Source: Deltaproteobacteria bacterium (GTDB taxonomy: Bacteria > Desulfobacterota > Syntrophia > Syntrophales > JAFGHS01). Taken from it: a DNA stretch of 47,368 nt. A program made the translations under genes and the position numbers. The stretch covers positions 1 to 47,368 of the forward strand of contig JAFGLN010000018.1 in NCBI GenBank assembly GCA_016928025.1, in the 5' to 3' direction. Positions 37,535 to 45,344 of this stretch are shown in pieces (position 1 is the stretch's first letter; each line of letters begins with the position of its first letter). The notes beneath the pieces are model-generated. The model was not told the DNA's origin, did not search any database, and saw only the letters and a list, made by a program, of their open reading frames with translations.

Positions 37535-38281
37535 ATGAAGGTTGTCTGTATTATTCCCTCGCGCTATCCGTCCACAAGATTTCCGGGCAAGCCCCTGGCC
37601 GATCTTTTGGGGAAGCCCATGATCCAGCACGTTTATGAACGGGTCCTGCAGGCAAAAGCCGTTTCCTATTGTGCCGTGGCGACGGACGACGAGCGCATTG
37701 CGGCCGCCGTGCGGGGGTTCGGCGGCAACGCCGTCATGACTTCGGAGCGCCATCGCTCGGGAACGGACCGGATCGCCGAGGCAGTATCGGGTCTGGGCCT
37801 GGCGGATTCCGACATCGTCGTCAATATCCAGGGGGACCAGCCGGTTTTTGAACCCGCCCAGATCGACGAGGTGGCGGAGCCGCTTTTGGATGATTCTTCC
37901 ATTCCCATGGCCACGCTGATTTACAAAATTGTGCGGGACGAGGAGATTACCCATCCCAACGCCGTGAAAGTGGTCTTCGATTGCGACCACTTCGCCCTTT
38001 ATTTCTCCCGCGCGACCATTCCCTATGTGCGCGACTGGGGAAACCGGGCCAGCTATTATAAACATCACGGTATCTATGCCTATCGTAAAGATTTTCTCGA
38101 TACCTTCACCCGCCTGCCCGAAGGCGTTCTGGAAAAGCTGGAGGCCCTGGAGCAATTAAGGGCCCTGGAACACGGATATAAGATCAAGGTCGTCGAAACG
38201 CGGCACGACTCCATTGAAGTGGATACCCCGGAGGAACTCGAACGGGTCAAAGCGTTCATCTTACAGGGGAAAGTGCTTTAA
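37535..38281 (+). CDS. kdsB: 3-deoxy-manno-octulosonate cytidylyltransferase
   Basis: KdsB activates Kdo to CMP-Kdo for lipid A-core assembly. The 248-residue protein has the nucleotidyltransferase motif IIPSRYPSTRFPGKPLADL, then TSERHRSGTDRIAEAV, IVVNIQGDQP and HHGIYAYRKDFL, and the C-terminal SIEVDTPEELERV. All match CMP-Kdo synthetase. It follows hldD closely. Confidence 0.96.
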   Translation: MKVVCIIPSRYPSTRFPGKPLADLLGKPMIQHVYERVLQAKAVSYCAVATDDERIAAAVRGFGGNAVMTSERHRSGTDRIAEAVSGLGLADSDIVVNIQGDQPVFEPAQIDEVAEPLLDDSSIPMATLIYKIVRDEEITHPNAVKVVFDCDHFALYFSRATIPYVRDWGNRASYYKHHGIYAYRKDFLDTFTRLPEGVLEKLEALEQLRALEHGYKIKVVETRHDSIEVDTPEELERVKAFILQGKVL

Positions 38282-38316
38282 GCCGCGGGCATGATTTAAT
38301 CTCTTAGGGTTTAATT

Positions 38317-38435
38317 CCCCGCCGCTTGCGGCGATGAATAAATGAATAAATAGTTCCGAATTGATACCCCGCTGCTTGCGGCGGGGTCGTTCATTACGAA
38401 GTAGTTCCTTATGATCCCCCTTTTATAAAGGGGGA
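38317..38435. repeat. Tandem GC-rich palindromic repeats and hairpin after kdsB
   Basis: CCCCGCCGCTTGCGGCG (38317-38333) recurs as CCCCGCTGCTTGCGGCGGGG (38367-38386), each followed by a related ATGAAT/TTCATTA...TAGTTCC stretch, so two partial copies of one unit are present. A third hairpin, TCCCCCTTT-TAT-AAAGGGGGA (38415-38435), is followed by a T-run and may end kdsB transcription. Such palindromes are often REP-like intergenic repeats. Confidence 0.6.
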
Positions 38436-38471
38436 CGAAGGGGGATTTTTTATTCCCATTCGGAGGTGTTT

Positions 38472-39779
38472 ATGGACGCGGTCTTCCTTGCCCGGCTCCA
38501 ATTTGCCATGACCATCGGCTTCCATTTTCTCTTTCCCGCCATGACTCTGGGGACCTCCGGGGTCATCCTCATTTCCGAAACCCTCTATCTGGTGAAAAAA
38601 GACGAGCGGTACCGAAAGATTACGGATTTCCTCGCCCGGCTCCTGGGACTGATTTTTGTGGTCGGCACCGCCACGGGCATCACGATGGAGTTTTCCTTCG
38701 GGACGAACTGGTCAACCTATTCCCGGGTCGTGGGGGATGTTTTCGGGCCCCTTCTGGCGGCGGAAGGCGTCATCGCCTTTTTCCTGGAATCCGTTTTTCT
38801 CGGTGTTCTGATCTTTGCCAGAAACAAAGTGTCGTCAAGGGTTTACTGGCTTTCGGCATTTCTGGTTTTCCTCGGCGGCCATCTTTCGGCCTTCTGGATC
38901 ATCGTGGCCAATGCCTGGATGCAGACCCCCGCGGGCTATGAGATGCTGGCCAATGGAAAGATTATGCTGACCAGCTTTGCCGATGCCGTGTTCAACCCGT
39001 CGACGATGGTCCGGTATTTCCATACGGTCATGGCCAGCTGGATGACCTGTGCCATGATGGTGGCGGGCATTGCCGGCTATTATGTCTATAAGGGGCTTCA
39101 TGGTGAAACGGGCCGGACGATGCTCAGGATGGGGATTGTCCTGTTTGCGATCACGCCGCTTTTGCAGTTGGGCCTCGGCCATATGCACGCCATCGAGGTC
39201 ATCGACCGGCAGCCGGAAAAAGCAGCGGCCCTGGAAGGCCATTTTGTGACGGCCAAGGGGGTGCCGCTTTACGCCCTGGGGTGGGTGGATGAGAAAAATG
39301 AAAAAACCTGTGGCCTCTATGTGCCTAAGTTTTTGAGTTTTCTATATAACTTCGATTTCAATTCGGAAATCAAAGGCCTCAGGGACTTCCCGAAGGAAAA
39401 CTGGCCGCCCGTCAATCTGGTCTTTCAGACTTACCATATCATGGTGGGTATCGGCATGCTGGCCATCGTGCTGGGATTATTGGGCGCCTGGCTGCTGTGG
39501 ACGGGGAAGCTTTATCAGACGAAGTGGTATCTGCTGATTCTTCCGTTGTTGATACCCCTGCCCCATCTCGCCCACGAAACGGGTTGGGCGGCGGCGGAGA
39601 TCGGCCGGCAGCCGTGGATCATCTACGGTCTGATGAAAACGGCGGACGCCGCGTCGGTTGTCGTCTCGAAAGGCGAAATCCTGTTCAGCCTGATCATGTT
39701 TTCGTTGATTTACACGCTGCTGTTTGTCGTGTTTGTGCTGATCTTTTGGAAAATCGTCCGGCAGGGACCGGCGGTTTAG
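38472..39779 (+). CDS. cydA: cytochrome bd ubiquinol oxidase subunit I
   Basis: CydA carries the quinol site and hemes b558, b595 and d of the high-affinity oxygen reductase in the inner membrane. The 435-residue protein opens MDAVFLARLQFAMTIGFHFL, with H18 at the heme b595 ligand position. Later blocks include GTATGITMEFSFGTNW, GHMHAIEVIDRQPEKAAALE and YHIMVGIGM (heme b558 methionine). The Q-loop is of the short type. I chose ATG 38472, with GGAGG 6 bases upstream; a GTG at 38466 is also in frame. In an anaerobe this oxidase probably serves oxygen protection. Confidence 0.96.
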   Translation: MDAVFLARLQFAMTIGFHFLFPAMTLGTSGVILISETLYLVKKDERYRKITDFLARLLGLIFVVGTATGITMEFSFGTNWSTYSRVVGDVFGPLLAAEGVIAFFLESVFLGVLIFARNKVSSRVYWLSAFLVFLGGHLSAFWIIVANAWMQTPAGYEMLANGKIMLTSFADAVFNPSTMVRYFHTVMASWMTCAMMVAGIAGYYVYKGLHGETGRTMLRMGIVLFAITPLLQLGLGHMHAIEVIDRQPEKAAALEGHFVTAKGVPLYALGWVDEKNEKTCGLYVPKFLSFLYNFDFNSEIKGLRDFPKENWPPVNLVFQTYHIMVGIGMLAIVLGLLGAWLLWTGKLYQTKWYLLILPLLIPLPHLAHETGWAAAEIGRQPWIIYGLMKTADAASVVVSKGEILFSLIMFSLIYTLLFVVFVLIFWKIVRQGPAV

Positions 39780-39787
39780 GGGGGTTA

Positions 39788-40807
39788 ATGACCATGGACA
39801 ACATCCAGAACTTTCAGATTCTTTGGTTTGTGCTGATCTTTGTTCTGCTCATGGGCTACGCGTTTCTGGACGGATTCGATCTGGGCGTCGGCATGCTGCT
39901 GCCGTTTATCGGCCGGGACAAAGCCGAAAAGGATATTCTGATCCATTCCATCGGGCCCGTCTGGGACGGTAACGAGGTCTGGCTCATCACCGGCGGCGGC
40001 GCCCTGTTCGCTGCCTTTCCCCATGCCTACGCGACGGCCTTTTCCGGTTTTTATCTCGCCATGATGCTGGTGCTGTTTGCGTTGATTTTTCGTGCCGTCT
40101 CCATGGAATTCCGGGCCAACGACGAAGTACGGGCCGGTCTCTGGGAAAAGGCGCTGGTAGGCGGCAGCGCTCTGGCGGCTCTGCTGTTCGGCGTCGCCCT
40201 GGGTAACATCATCTACGGTGTGCCCCTCGACGCGAAAATGGAATTTACGGGAACCGTTTTTACGCTGCTAAGGCCGGTGCCGCTGGTGTTCGGTATCGCC
40301 GGATTTGCCGCCGTCCTCCTGCAGGGGGCGGCGTGGGCGGTGATGAAGACGGAAGGTGCTTTGCAGGAGCGATGTTTCAAGGCCGCCCGCGTGTTGACCG
40401 TCGTCAATGTCATAACGGCTATCATCTATTTTGTTGTTCTGGCATCAACGTTTTCGTTCCTTTTGGGGAGCTCCGTTTTTTATATCGGGATTCTCTTGAC
40501 CTTGGCGGGACTTGCCGGACTGTTTGTGACCCTGAAGAGGAAAAACGACAGGGCCCCCTTCTTGGAATCGACGTTTTCCTTTATCGGCCTGTGGCTGGCC
40601 GCCGGGGCGGCCCAGTTCCCCAACCTCATCCGGGCGTCCAACGACCCGCAGCTCAGCCTGACGATCTTCAACAGCTCGACGGGTATTTATACCCTAAAGA
40701 TCATGAGCGTCATCGCCCTGGTCGGCATGCCCATAGTTATCGGCTATACGATCTTTGTTTACAGGATTTTCAAGGGGAAGGTTGGATCTTCTGACCTCCA
40801 CTATTAG
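39788..40807 (+). CDS. cydB: cytochrome bd ubiquinol oxidase subunit II
   Basis: CydB is the second membrane subunit of the bd oxidase, 339 residues with about eight to nine hydrophobic helices. The start is ATG 39788 (MTMDNIQNFQILWF), 8 bases after the cydA stop; ATG 39794 is an alternative. Typical blocks are GYAFLDGFDLGVGMLLPF, GPVWDGNEVWLITGGGALF and FPNLIRASNDPQLSLTIFNSS. Cotranscribed with cydA. Confidence 0.96.
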   Translation: MTMDNIQNFQILWFVLIFVLLMGYAFLDGFDLGVGMLLPFIGRDKAEKDILIHSIGPVWDGNEVWLITGGGALFAAFPHAYATAFSGFYLAMMLVLFALIFRAVSMEFRANDEVRAGLWEKALVGGSALAALLFGVALGNIIYGVPLDAKMEFTGTVFTLLRPVPLVFGIAGFAAVLLQGAAWAVMKTEGALQERCFKAARVLTVVNVITAIIYFVVLASTFSFLLGSSVFYIGILLTLAGLAGLFVTLKRKNDRAPFLESTFSFIGLWLAAGAAQFPNLIRASNDPQLSLTIFNSSTGIYTLKIMSVIALVGMPIVIGYTIFVYRIFKGKVGSSDLHY

Positions 40808-41156
40808 AAGGCGGGGGCGTCTTCGTAAAAAGCCCGGATGCTGCGTTGTGCCGCGTCCTGAGTCGCTTCGACGTACGTAAAAGTACGCCTTCGCTCCTCA
40901 TGACTTGCACGCCTTGCCTGCGAACTTTTTACAAAGCCGCCTTTAACATATTCAATGAATATATGTCTTTATTCTGTGTAGAAGTGCGGCAGAAAAGGAT
41001 GTGACAAATACCTGATTACCAAAAAAAATACTTTACCTACAACCTCGCTCTCATAGAACGCCACGAATAACCATCTGGCAATGGATATAGCGGAATTGCC
41101 AGACTGCGTTAATACGGTTGTCGGGCGAAGCTTATGATTTTATGGACGTATTCACT
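40808..41156. other. Intergenic boundary region between cydB and the accessory island
   Basis: This 349-bp region contains the MITE-like element (40816-40941). The remaining 215 bases hold no gene or terminator I can support. Confidence 0.5.
40816..40941. repeat. MITE-like palindromic element, about 126 bp
   Basis: The 20-base ends GGCGTCTTCGTAAAAAGCCC (40816-40835) and the reverse complement of 40922-40941 match at 16 of 20. The centre folds on CGTAC-GTAAAA-GTACG (40872-40887), and the arms between are partly complementary, so the whole element can form one long imperfect hairpin. It has no coding frame. I recall similar elements repeated between genes in Desulfobacterota; copy number must be checked. 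Confidence 0.6.
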
Positions 41157-43157
41157 TTACCCTTCCGGTTCTTCTTGGGTTGATGCATTCGTCTCAGATG
41201 ATTCGCCCAGGGCTTGGTCCACCCAATCCTCTGGCACAAGTTTGGGGCCTCGACGCCATCGCTCGACAATGGAGTTTTGGAACCAAGGCTGATTGAGGTC
41301 AGCATGATCAGTCATGATAATCTGGAAGTCGGGAGTCAGCTCTAAAACCAAATCGAAAGCGAGACGATACATCCTAGCAACAGCTTCGCGGTCGTCTTCC
41401 TCAATGCCTTCCATCGTACCGTCCACGTCCTTATCCGCGGGGAAGTACACCTGGGAAGGCTGGTCCAAGAAGAGGAAACGCGGCACCGGTTGATTCTTCT
41501 TCGTGAACCATTTGTGCAGGGCAAGATGTGCCACCAAGTGATACCCAACCCAGTTTTCCCCGCTACCCATTTGGTCCATCGGTACTGGCCCGTCGGTCGT
41601 GTCTGCGACAACGGTTAGATGCTTGAGATCAAGACGAAGTGGATCTGCTGAATGTTCCAGCTGGAGATTCTGCGCCCAAGTGCTCATATCTCGGCTGAGA
41701 ATCGAAGCGATGGAGCCGATCCTTTCTTGAACCATCTCGTCACTCAGTTCTTCGGCCAATATCGAGATTTGTTCATTCAGTGCGGCGATCTCTATTCGAA
41801 GATCACTTGTATCATAAAGGTGTGGCAAGCTTTCGAGATAAAGACCTATCCTGCCGAGGACATGAGCCCTCCGTGCCGACTGGTCATGTAGTTCCTGAAG
41901 CCTTGCATTTGATGCCTGAACAGCCTCAATCGCTTCTCTATTGTCGCGGAGTCGTTGCTTTGCCTCGCTCATCCTCCTGCGCAAGGCCGTGACGACTTGG
42001 TCCATTTGTGGCGTCCTCTCCTCAATAGCTCGCATTTGGGTTTCCATTGTTGTAATGGATTCCGTCATTGCCCGCAGTTCCGGTAGCTTGGAGTTTTCGA
42101 GTCGGGCCTCGCATAAAGGGCATGTTAGTAACTGATCAGTCGCGCTACCCTCGAAGAGTTTGACGCTTGCCAGCCGATGAACATGTTCACTGGCCTCACG
42201 TGAGTATCCCTGCCGGTCGGTTACGAGCGTTTCGGCCGCTTCCAATTGGTCTTTGGTACGTTGAAGTTCTTCCGTAAGGGCAGTCCGCTCAGTCTGCAGT
42301 CGTGAAAAAGCACCCCCCTCGGCGGCGAGTTCCTCCTCAGGTTCGGGGGGATGACGCTGTACTTGCTCGAGAGCTTCGACGCAGTCTTCCCATGTGTCCG
42401 GGAATCCCTCGGTAACACGGATGCCAATGTCGTGAGCCTCTGAAAGTAGACTTTGGGCACGCGTCATTCCTCGACCCCGGACGCTTTCATGCTCGGCCAA
42501 CTTGCGTTCGAGGCCACGGAGTTGGTGACGCAGATCGCGGAGTTTTGCCATTTGGGCGACGTGTTCATCGCTCACGGCTCCGAGGAAGTAAGGCAGGACA
42601 TCCTTGATTGCCTGTGGAATGAACGGCTCGGTTTGTTTGTGGAAGAGATGGCGGTTACTGATAATTTCGGCCTGTTGCTGGAATGTGAAGAATAGAGCAT
42701 GGCGAACGGTTGCCTTAAGTGCATCACGTGTCTGCCCAGCATCAGGTTGATGTACATTTTCCCTTATCCCGGTATGTTGTGACAATAGTGCTTCTAAAGC
42801 CTTGGGATTCGTCGTTTGTTTCAGGGAATTGAACTCAGGAATTTGGACGTCTGCACCTACATCATAGTAGACATCAGAAGATGCACTTGCCGTTCCTGTT
42901 GGCAATCTGCGGGCAACGAACGCTTGGCCACCGACAACTTTCAAGCGCAAACCGACCCAAGCGACAGCCTTACGAATGATCCCTGCCGGAATGCGGCATT
43001 CACTGCTCCCAAGAGCGTAGTCGATGATCTCAATGAGGGCTGTCTTCCCGGTCTTCGACGCACCAGTAATAATGTTCAACCGACCGGGTTGGAACTCCAG
43101 CACGCGCCGTTGTCCCTTAAATCCGTAGAGCACGATGTTCTTAATCTGGAAACTCAT
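41157..43157 (-). CDS. ABC-three-component (ABC-3C) system ATPase, DUF3732 family
   Basis: This 666-residue SMC/RecN-like ABC ATPase starts MSFQIKNIVLYGFKGQRRVL. Walker A is GASKTGKTAL (32-41). Long coiled-coil arms flank a CPLC zinc-hook-like pair (346-349). The signature is MGSGENWVGYHL (from about 530), Walker B is FLFLDQPSQVYFP (561-573), with Gln where ABC proteins usually have the catalytic Glu, and the H-loop is in MTDHADL. The ATG overlaps the stop of the middle-component gene (ATGA). The DUF3732 ATPase is the motor or sensor of ABC-3C modules, predicted from comparative genomics to be conflict or defence systems. Confidence 0.85.
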   Translation of the reverse strand: MSFQIKNIVLYGFKGQRRVLEFQPGRLNIITGASKTGKTALIEIIDYALGSSECRIPAGIIRKAVAWVGLRLKVVGGQAFVARRLPTGTASASSDVYYDVGADVQIPEFNSLKQTTNPKALEALLSQHTGIRENVHQPDAGQTRDALKATVRHALFFTFQQQAEIISNRHLFHKQTEPFIPQAIKDVLPYFLGAVSDEHVAQMAKLRDLRHQLRGLERKLAEHESVRGRGMTRAQSLLSEAHDIGIRVTEGFPDTWEDCVEALEQVQRHPPEPEEELAAEGGAFSRLQTERTALTEELQRTKDQLEAAETLVTDRQGYSREASEHVHRLASVKLFEGSATDQLLTCPLCEARLENSKLPELRAMTESITTMETQMRAIEERTPQMDQVVTALRRRMSEAKQRLRDNREAIEAVQASNARLQELHDQSARRAHVLGRIGLYLESLPHLYDTSDLRIEIAALNEQISILAEELSDEMVQERIGSIASILSRDMSTWAQNLQLEHSADPLRLDLKHLTVVADTTDGPVPMDQMGSGENWVGYHLVAHLALHKWFTKKNQPVPRFLFLDQPSQVYFPADKDVDGTMEGIEEDDREAVARMYRLAFDLVLELTPDFQIIMTDHADLNQPWFQNSIVERWRRGPKLVPEDWVDQALGESSETNASTQEEPEG

Positions 43158-43648
43158 GGTCTGACTCCCCACAGGGCCATGACCGTCGCGGCGTTCCCCG
43201 CACGGGCAAACCATTTGCCGACAAATGCTGCCCGTCGGAGACACTCTCTCGCCTCGGTTTCAAGCGACTGTGTACTCTTATTAATTACTAATTCGTTTAT
43301 TGTGGGAGCTAGAAGCCCGCCACTCATCGTTAGCCATCCGTGTGTCGTCCCGAAGAGAATCGCTTCGCGCGTGTGGGGTCGTACTGCTATTACTCGTTGA
43401 GCAAATCCGACTCTCGCCTCGCAGTTCTGCTGAAGCCACGCTGCCAGGGAGGTACGGGTATCCCGTGGGAGGGACTCTCGTGTGTGCTTATGAAGGGTCG
43501 TTGGAAGCACAAGGAACGAAAGAGGGAAAGGAAGCCCTGCTGACGCTTCTGACGTGTACCCAACGACCGAGGCAGAAAGCACTGCACAACAGAAGGCAGG
43601 ATTCAGGAGATGAGCTTCCTCAATTGTTCGCTCCTCCCAGCGCTTCAT
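43154..43648 (-). CDS. ABC-3C system middle component
   Basis: This 164-residue soluble protein lies between the effector-like gene and the ATPase gene, overlapping both by ATGA. It carries the typical middle-component pattern: NPAFCCAVLSAS, LPFPLSFLVLPTTLHKHTRESLPRDTRTSL with AAWLQ, and RPHTREAILFGTTHGWL. This matches the helical, winged-helix-like middle component of three-component ABC systems. Its role is probably to bridge the ATPase and the effector; no catalytic residues are apparent. Confidence 0.8.
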   Translation of the reverse strand: MKRWEERTIEEAHLLNPAFCCAVLSASVVGYTSEASAGLPFPLSFLVLPTTLHKHTRESLPRDTRTSLAAWLQQNCEARVGFAQRVIAVRPHTREAILFGTTHGWLTMSGGLLAPTINELVINKSTQSLETEARECLRRAAFVGKWFARAGNAATVMALWGVRP

Positions 43649-44853
43649 GATTCACCTCCGGAATCAAGCAATTCATGGAGACGTGCATCAAACTCAGGAT
43701 GCCAGCCAACTCGCCGCTTGTCTGAAAGAACTTGGTATGACCCCTGGGCGACCCATCGCTCTCGGACGCGTTCCCTGATCGTGTGGAGGTCCCCTGACTC
43801 AATCCAGGCAAACAGCGCGCGTCCAGCCTCTTTCTTTGCTGCCTCTACAGCCTCAGCACCCAACTCCTCGCGCATTCTCTCGAAGTGACGCTCCCACTCC
43901 TCCACGAGCCGATCTTCGTATCGGCCAAGTTCGCCGACATGAACCAGATCATCCCGCACCCATCGGGATCGCTGTTCAAATGCTCGAAAGTAATCCCGAA
44001 TCGCGAAATATATTCGCTTGTTCCCTATCTCAATGAGCCTCAGTTGGTGCACGAATACACGATCTTGGTATCCAGAGGCATCAACAGTCGCCTGCATGAT
44101 GTCGTCGTCTACTGGAAGATTGTCCTGCTTGAATTGCTCACGAAGGAGGTTCCGCTCCGCATCAATCTCTTCACTCAATATGATACCGGCATCACCCACA
44201 AGCTGTTTTATCACCCTGCGCAGCCACCACCCTTCCAAGCGATTGAGAAAAGAATCCAGGAATCTCCTCTCAACTGCGTAGAAAACAAGGGATTTCAGTT
44301 CCTTATCGAGGTCAACAATGCTTGGCTGCGCATCAATCACGACGCTTGCCTCGAAGAGGTTCTTCTTGGCCTCCGACGAGAGCTTTCGGAAAGCCATGTA
44401 AGCGGGCATGTTGTCCTTGCTTGTGGAAGTTTCCGCTGTTGACTGAAGACGTTGAATAGCCTTCGCTACATCTCTTGTCAGACCCGGTTTTAGATAGGAT
44501 GCGGCGGACCCCTCAGGCGCTATGGCTGTAGTCACGAGCATGAGTCCCGCTCCCGTCAGCAAATTACCCGCCAAAGCGGTTTCTGTCCAAACGCGTATTG
44601 TCTTCCATAAGTCCGGCGAAGCATCTGTCAGGCTTGCCGTCCGGTTCAGATGATGCTTTGTCTGAAGAAGATCAATGGGCTGACCATCCTTCTCGAAAGT
44701 CACATCATCAAGAGCTTCCACTGACACTGCGAACTCAGGATTATTTCGAAGGCGGCGTAGGCTTTCGTAAAGAGCATATCGGCATTGGTAGAGGTAGCCG
44801 GCTGCCGGTGCTCTTGCCGCAAATGGTGACTCGGTTCCTTCGTTATTGGACAT
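43645..44853 (-). CDS. ABC-3C system effector-like protein with nuclease-like N-terminal domain
   Basis: The 402-residue first gene of the ABC-3C operon has AAGGAAG 8 bases before its ATG. Residues about 15-160 open AAGYLYQCRYALYESLRRL and contain VEALDDVTFEKDG (E46, D50) followed by DLLQTKHH (Q64, K66). This E/D...QxK spacing is that of PD-(D/E)xK nucleases of the DUF4297/Cap4 kind. The C-terminal half (IKQLVGDAGIILSEEIDAE, EWERHFERM...LGAEA, GWHPEFDARLHELL) corresponds to the ABC-3C C-terminal region that binds the middle component. DNA cleavage on activation is inferred. Confidence 0.75.
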   Translation of the reverse strand: MSNNEGTESPFAARAPAAGYLYQCRYALYESLRRLRNNPEFAVSVEALDDVTFEKDGQPIDLLQTKHHLNRTASLTDASPDLWKTIRVWTETALAGNLLTGAGLMLVTTAIAPEGSAASYLKPGLTRDVAKAIQRLQSTAETSTSKDNMPAYMAFRKLSSEAKKNLFEASVVIDAQPSIVDLDKELKSLVFYAVERRFLDSFLNRLEGWWLRRVIKQLVGDAGIILSEEIDAERNLLREQFKQDNLPVDDDIMQATVDASGYQDRVFVHQLRLIEIGNKRIYFAIRDYFRAFEQRSRWVRDDLVHVGELGRYEDRLVEEWERHFERMREELGAEAVEAAKKEAGRALFAWIESGDLHTIRERVRERWVAQGSYQVLSDKRRVGWHPEFDARLHELLDSGGES

Positions 44854-44922
44854 ATGTTAGGCTTCCTTCAGTGAATAACTGGCCGCTCATTGTGCGAATG
44901 ATCTGATTGCTGGAAAACACAA

Positions 44923-44997
44923 GGGGTCAAGTCTTTGCTTGACTCAAGTTAAAAGGTACTCACGGGGATAAGATGAGTCAAGCAAAGACTTGACCCC
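44923..44997. repeat. Long hairpin 1 (REP-like), perfect 24-bp stem
   Basis: The arm 44923-44946 starts GGGGTCAAGTCTTTGCTTG and is exactly reverse-complementary to 44974-44997, with a 27-base loop. The foot GGGGTCA resembles hairpins 2 and 3. Confidence 0.85.
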
Positions 44998-45006
44998 CTA
45001 TGGCCC

Positions 45007-45225
45007 GATTTAAGGCGCGCAAAGGAAAAGGTAACCTTTTGATCTTTGCCGCCACTTCCTATCTGCCGCTTGATGCTTTGTATTCGTTTATCGCAACACC
45101 CTTTACTATGATGTAAGGGCTGGAACTAAGTGCGGTTTATGAAACGGTTTGTGAAAATTTAGGAATGTTGGTTTTTAAACCATTTTGCTATTCAGTTGTC
45201 AACCAATTATTGTATTTTTAGAAGA
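45007..45225. repeat. Direct repeat, copy 1 (about 219 bp)
   Basis: This copy aligns along its whole length with 46139-46352. Shared landmarks in order are GGCGCGCAAAGGAAAAGGTAA, split by TTTTGATCTTTGCCGCCACTT, GATGCTTTGTATTCGTTTAT, a small ACACCCTT...AAGGG hairpin, GGAATGTTGGTTTTT and TTGTCAACCAATTATTGTA. Differences are scattered substitutions and small indels. It lies downstream of the SRA/HNH gene. Confidence 0.9.
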
Positions 45226-45236
45226 GAACGTCATCA

Positions 45237-45310
45237 GGGTCAGTTCTTCACTCTTGACAAAGGTGTCGGAATAAACAGAATTTGATCTGTCAAGAATGAA
45301 GAACTCACCC
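45237..45310. repeat. Long hairpin 2 (REP-like), 21 of 23 bp stem
   Basis: The arm 45237-45259 starts GGGTCAGTTCTTCACTCTTG and pairs with 45288-45310 at 21 of 23 positions across a 28-base loop. The foot is of the same type as hairpins 1 and 3. Confidence 0.8.
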
Positions 45311-45344
45311 CATTGCCCCCCCCCAAACAGCCGTTTGTTGACTG

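Larger units (their letters stand above)
44854..45344. other. Repeat-rich intergenic region of the island
   Basis: This 491-bp, AT-rich stretch contains hairpin 1 (44923-44997), direct-repeat copy 1 (45007-45225) and hairpin 2 (45237-45310). No gene is visible. Confidence 0.7.

Noticed and set aside
39497-39787. N-terminal extension of cydB overlapping cydA
   Set aside because: It is the out-of-frame reading of cydA; CydB homology begins at the ATG at 39788 with AGGGGGG just upstream.
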